Shown here: positions 20,431-20,976 of the stretch, one piece after another
How positions within the stretch are numbered: position 1 is the stretch's first letter
Layout: the number at the start of each line of letters is the position of its first letter
DNA from: Penium margaritaceum
Taxonomy: Eukaryota; Streptophyta; Zygnematophyceae; Desmidiales; Peniaceae
Assembly (NCBI GenBank): GCA_023375785.1
Contig: SZWC01003628.1
Coordinates: 168,884-189,859, forward strand
Reading direction: 5' to 3'
DNA: 20,976 nucleotides
Notes under the pieces: model-generated
The model's input: only the letters and a program-made list of their open reading frames with translations
Told to the model about the DNA's origin: nothing
The model's database searches: none
Made by a program: the position numbers and the translations under genes

Positions 20431-20443
20431 CGCTGCTGCTGCT
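20431..20443 (+). repeat. (GCT)4 triplet repeat
   Basis: Four GCT copies followed by GGTGGTGCAGCCGCGGCTGC; part of a 300-base segment built from GCN/CAG triplets. Confidence 0.8.
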
Positions 20444-20518
20444 GGTGGTGCAGCCGCGGCTGCATCAACAGCGCCTCATCAGGGGGTGCAGTCTGCAAAT
20501 CGAAGCCAGCGGCACAGG

Positions 20519-20976
20519 ATGCAGCACCCCTTGCTGAGACCGAAGCAGCACAGCCTACGGAGATTACAGCGGCGGAACGCGCAGCCAGGAAGCATGCAGC
20601 TTCATGCGCTGCGCAGCATGCAGCAGCAGCAGCAGCAGCAGCGGCAGCAGCAGCTCTGTAAGCAGCGGCAGTGTCTGCAGAATCAGCGGAGGTGCAGAGC
20701 GCAGTGCACAAGACCGTGGACGGCCGCCGATTGGCTGTGCGCGGTGGTCGTCGCTTTTGCTTTGGCGGCGTCAGCAGCGGTGCAGCAGAAGCAGAAGCAG
20801 CTGTCGCTTTGCTACGCTGTGAGTCTGGTGGCAGTTCTCGGCGTTGCGTGGCTTTGCGTGGCGTTGCGTTGCGCTCGCTCGGGCTGTTTGTATTCCATGT
20901 TGGGGCGCGCAGTGCGTGTTGTGCCGTGGTGTGGCAGTGTGTGTTGTGCCGTGGTGTGGCAGTGTGTGTTGTGCCG
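20519..20976 (+). CDS. Open frame to window end with polyQ and two hydrophobic segments, partial
   Basis: The frame has no stop from 20321 to the right edge (656 bases); the first ATG is at 20519, giving 152 codons in view. From that Met: Arg/Gln-rich residues 1-66 with a Q7 run at 35-41, then hydrophobic segments at about 72-88 (LCAVVVAFALAASAAV) and 95-118 (YAVSLVAVLGVAWLCVAL), then a Cys/Val-rich part encoded by the 25-nt tandem repeat. Long open frames arise easily in CAG/GTT-type repeats, which lack T-A stop contexts, and all three plus frames are long here. It could be a real membrane protein or a repeat artefact; the latter seems at least as likely. Confidence 0.18.
   Translation, partial: MQHPLLRPKQHSLRRLQRRNAQPGSMQLHALRSMQQQQQQQRQQQLCKQRQCLQNQRRCRAQCTRPWTAADWLCAVVVAFALAASAAVQQKQKQLSLCYAVSLVAVLGVAWLCVALRCARSGCLYSMLGRAVRVVPWCGSVCCAVVWQCVLC
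20620..20654 (+). repeat. (GCA/CAG)n triplet repeat
   Basis: About 11 CAG units with one CGG interruption. Encodes polyGln, polyAla or polySer depending on frame. It lies within a wider CAG-rich segment (20550-20800). A length-polymorphic microsatellite is likely. Confidence 0.93.
20839..20873 (+). repeat. Short GCGTTGCGTG-type tandem repeats
   Basis: Imperfect iterations of GGCGTTGCGTGGC and TTGCGT. Together with the following 25-nt repeat this makes the last 140 bases low-complexity T/G/C sequence. Confidence 0.6.
20916..20976 (+). repeat. 25-nt minisatellite, truncated by window end
   Basis: The unit starts GTGTTGTGCCGTGGTGTGGC and ends AGTGT. Two perfect copies (20916-20940, 20941-20965) and an 11-base start of a third are visible. 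The array runs off the right edge, so its true length is unknown. Confidence 0.92.

Noticed and set aside
20385..20711. Ala-rich 108-codon minus-strand frame
   Set aside because: Produced by reading the complement of the CAG repeats; the splice-like signals are on the plus strand.
1..20976. Search for a CRISPR array, bacterial operon, phage or toxin-antitoxin module
   Set aside because: No regularly spaced repeats, no tight ORF series with ribosome binding sites, and the composition and repeats are eukaryotic.

Overview
This is a nuclear stretch from a large, repeat-rich eukaryotic genome. Splice-site-like signals, long CA/GA microsatellites, strong regional CpG depletion and the absence of dense bacterial-style ORFs all point that way. 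A plant or green-algal lineage would fit the GA microsatellites, the BED/hAT sequence and the methylation-type CpG loss, but nothing here fixes the species. There are no rRNA or tRNA genes, CRISPR arrays or operons.

Left edge (1-1000): the only confidently recognisable protein sequence is a minus-strand exon encoding a BED-type zinc finger followed by a region resembling the N-terminal part of hAT transposases. It has plausible splice signals on both sides, so the rest of the gene lies beyond the left edge. From 2043 to about 3060 there is a strongly purine-biased tract containing (AC)n and (GA)n microsatellites. Its long minus-strand open frame (Ser/Leu/Pro) is an artefact of the repeat.

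Middle (about 3.1-14 kb): gene-poor, CpG-poor DNA rich in CATG and TGTG words. I found no recognisable gene, only a diverged direct duplication (8890-9069 and 9186-9361) and, around 12.8-13.95 kb on the minus strand, broken open frames that might be an old coding relic. From 14.16 to 15.44 kb the sequence becomes more CpG-rich and carries short open frames in different phases that also look like a decayed coding sequence.

Right part (about 17.7-20.98 kb): CpG density rises several-fold, as expected for an unmethylated genic compartment. It holds candidate exons: a 43-codon frame starting at 17763, a long open frame at 18436-18942, and a well-bounded candidate exon at 20210-20397. It ends in triplet repeats and a 25-nt tandem repeat that runs off the window. 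None of these matches a family I recognise, and the exon models are inferences from splice-like signals. I found no convincing new multi-gene system. The most useful leads are the CpG boundary, the candidate exons on the right, and the BED/hAT exon on the left.
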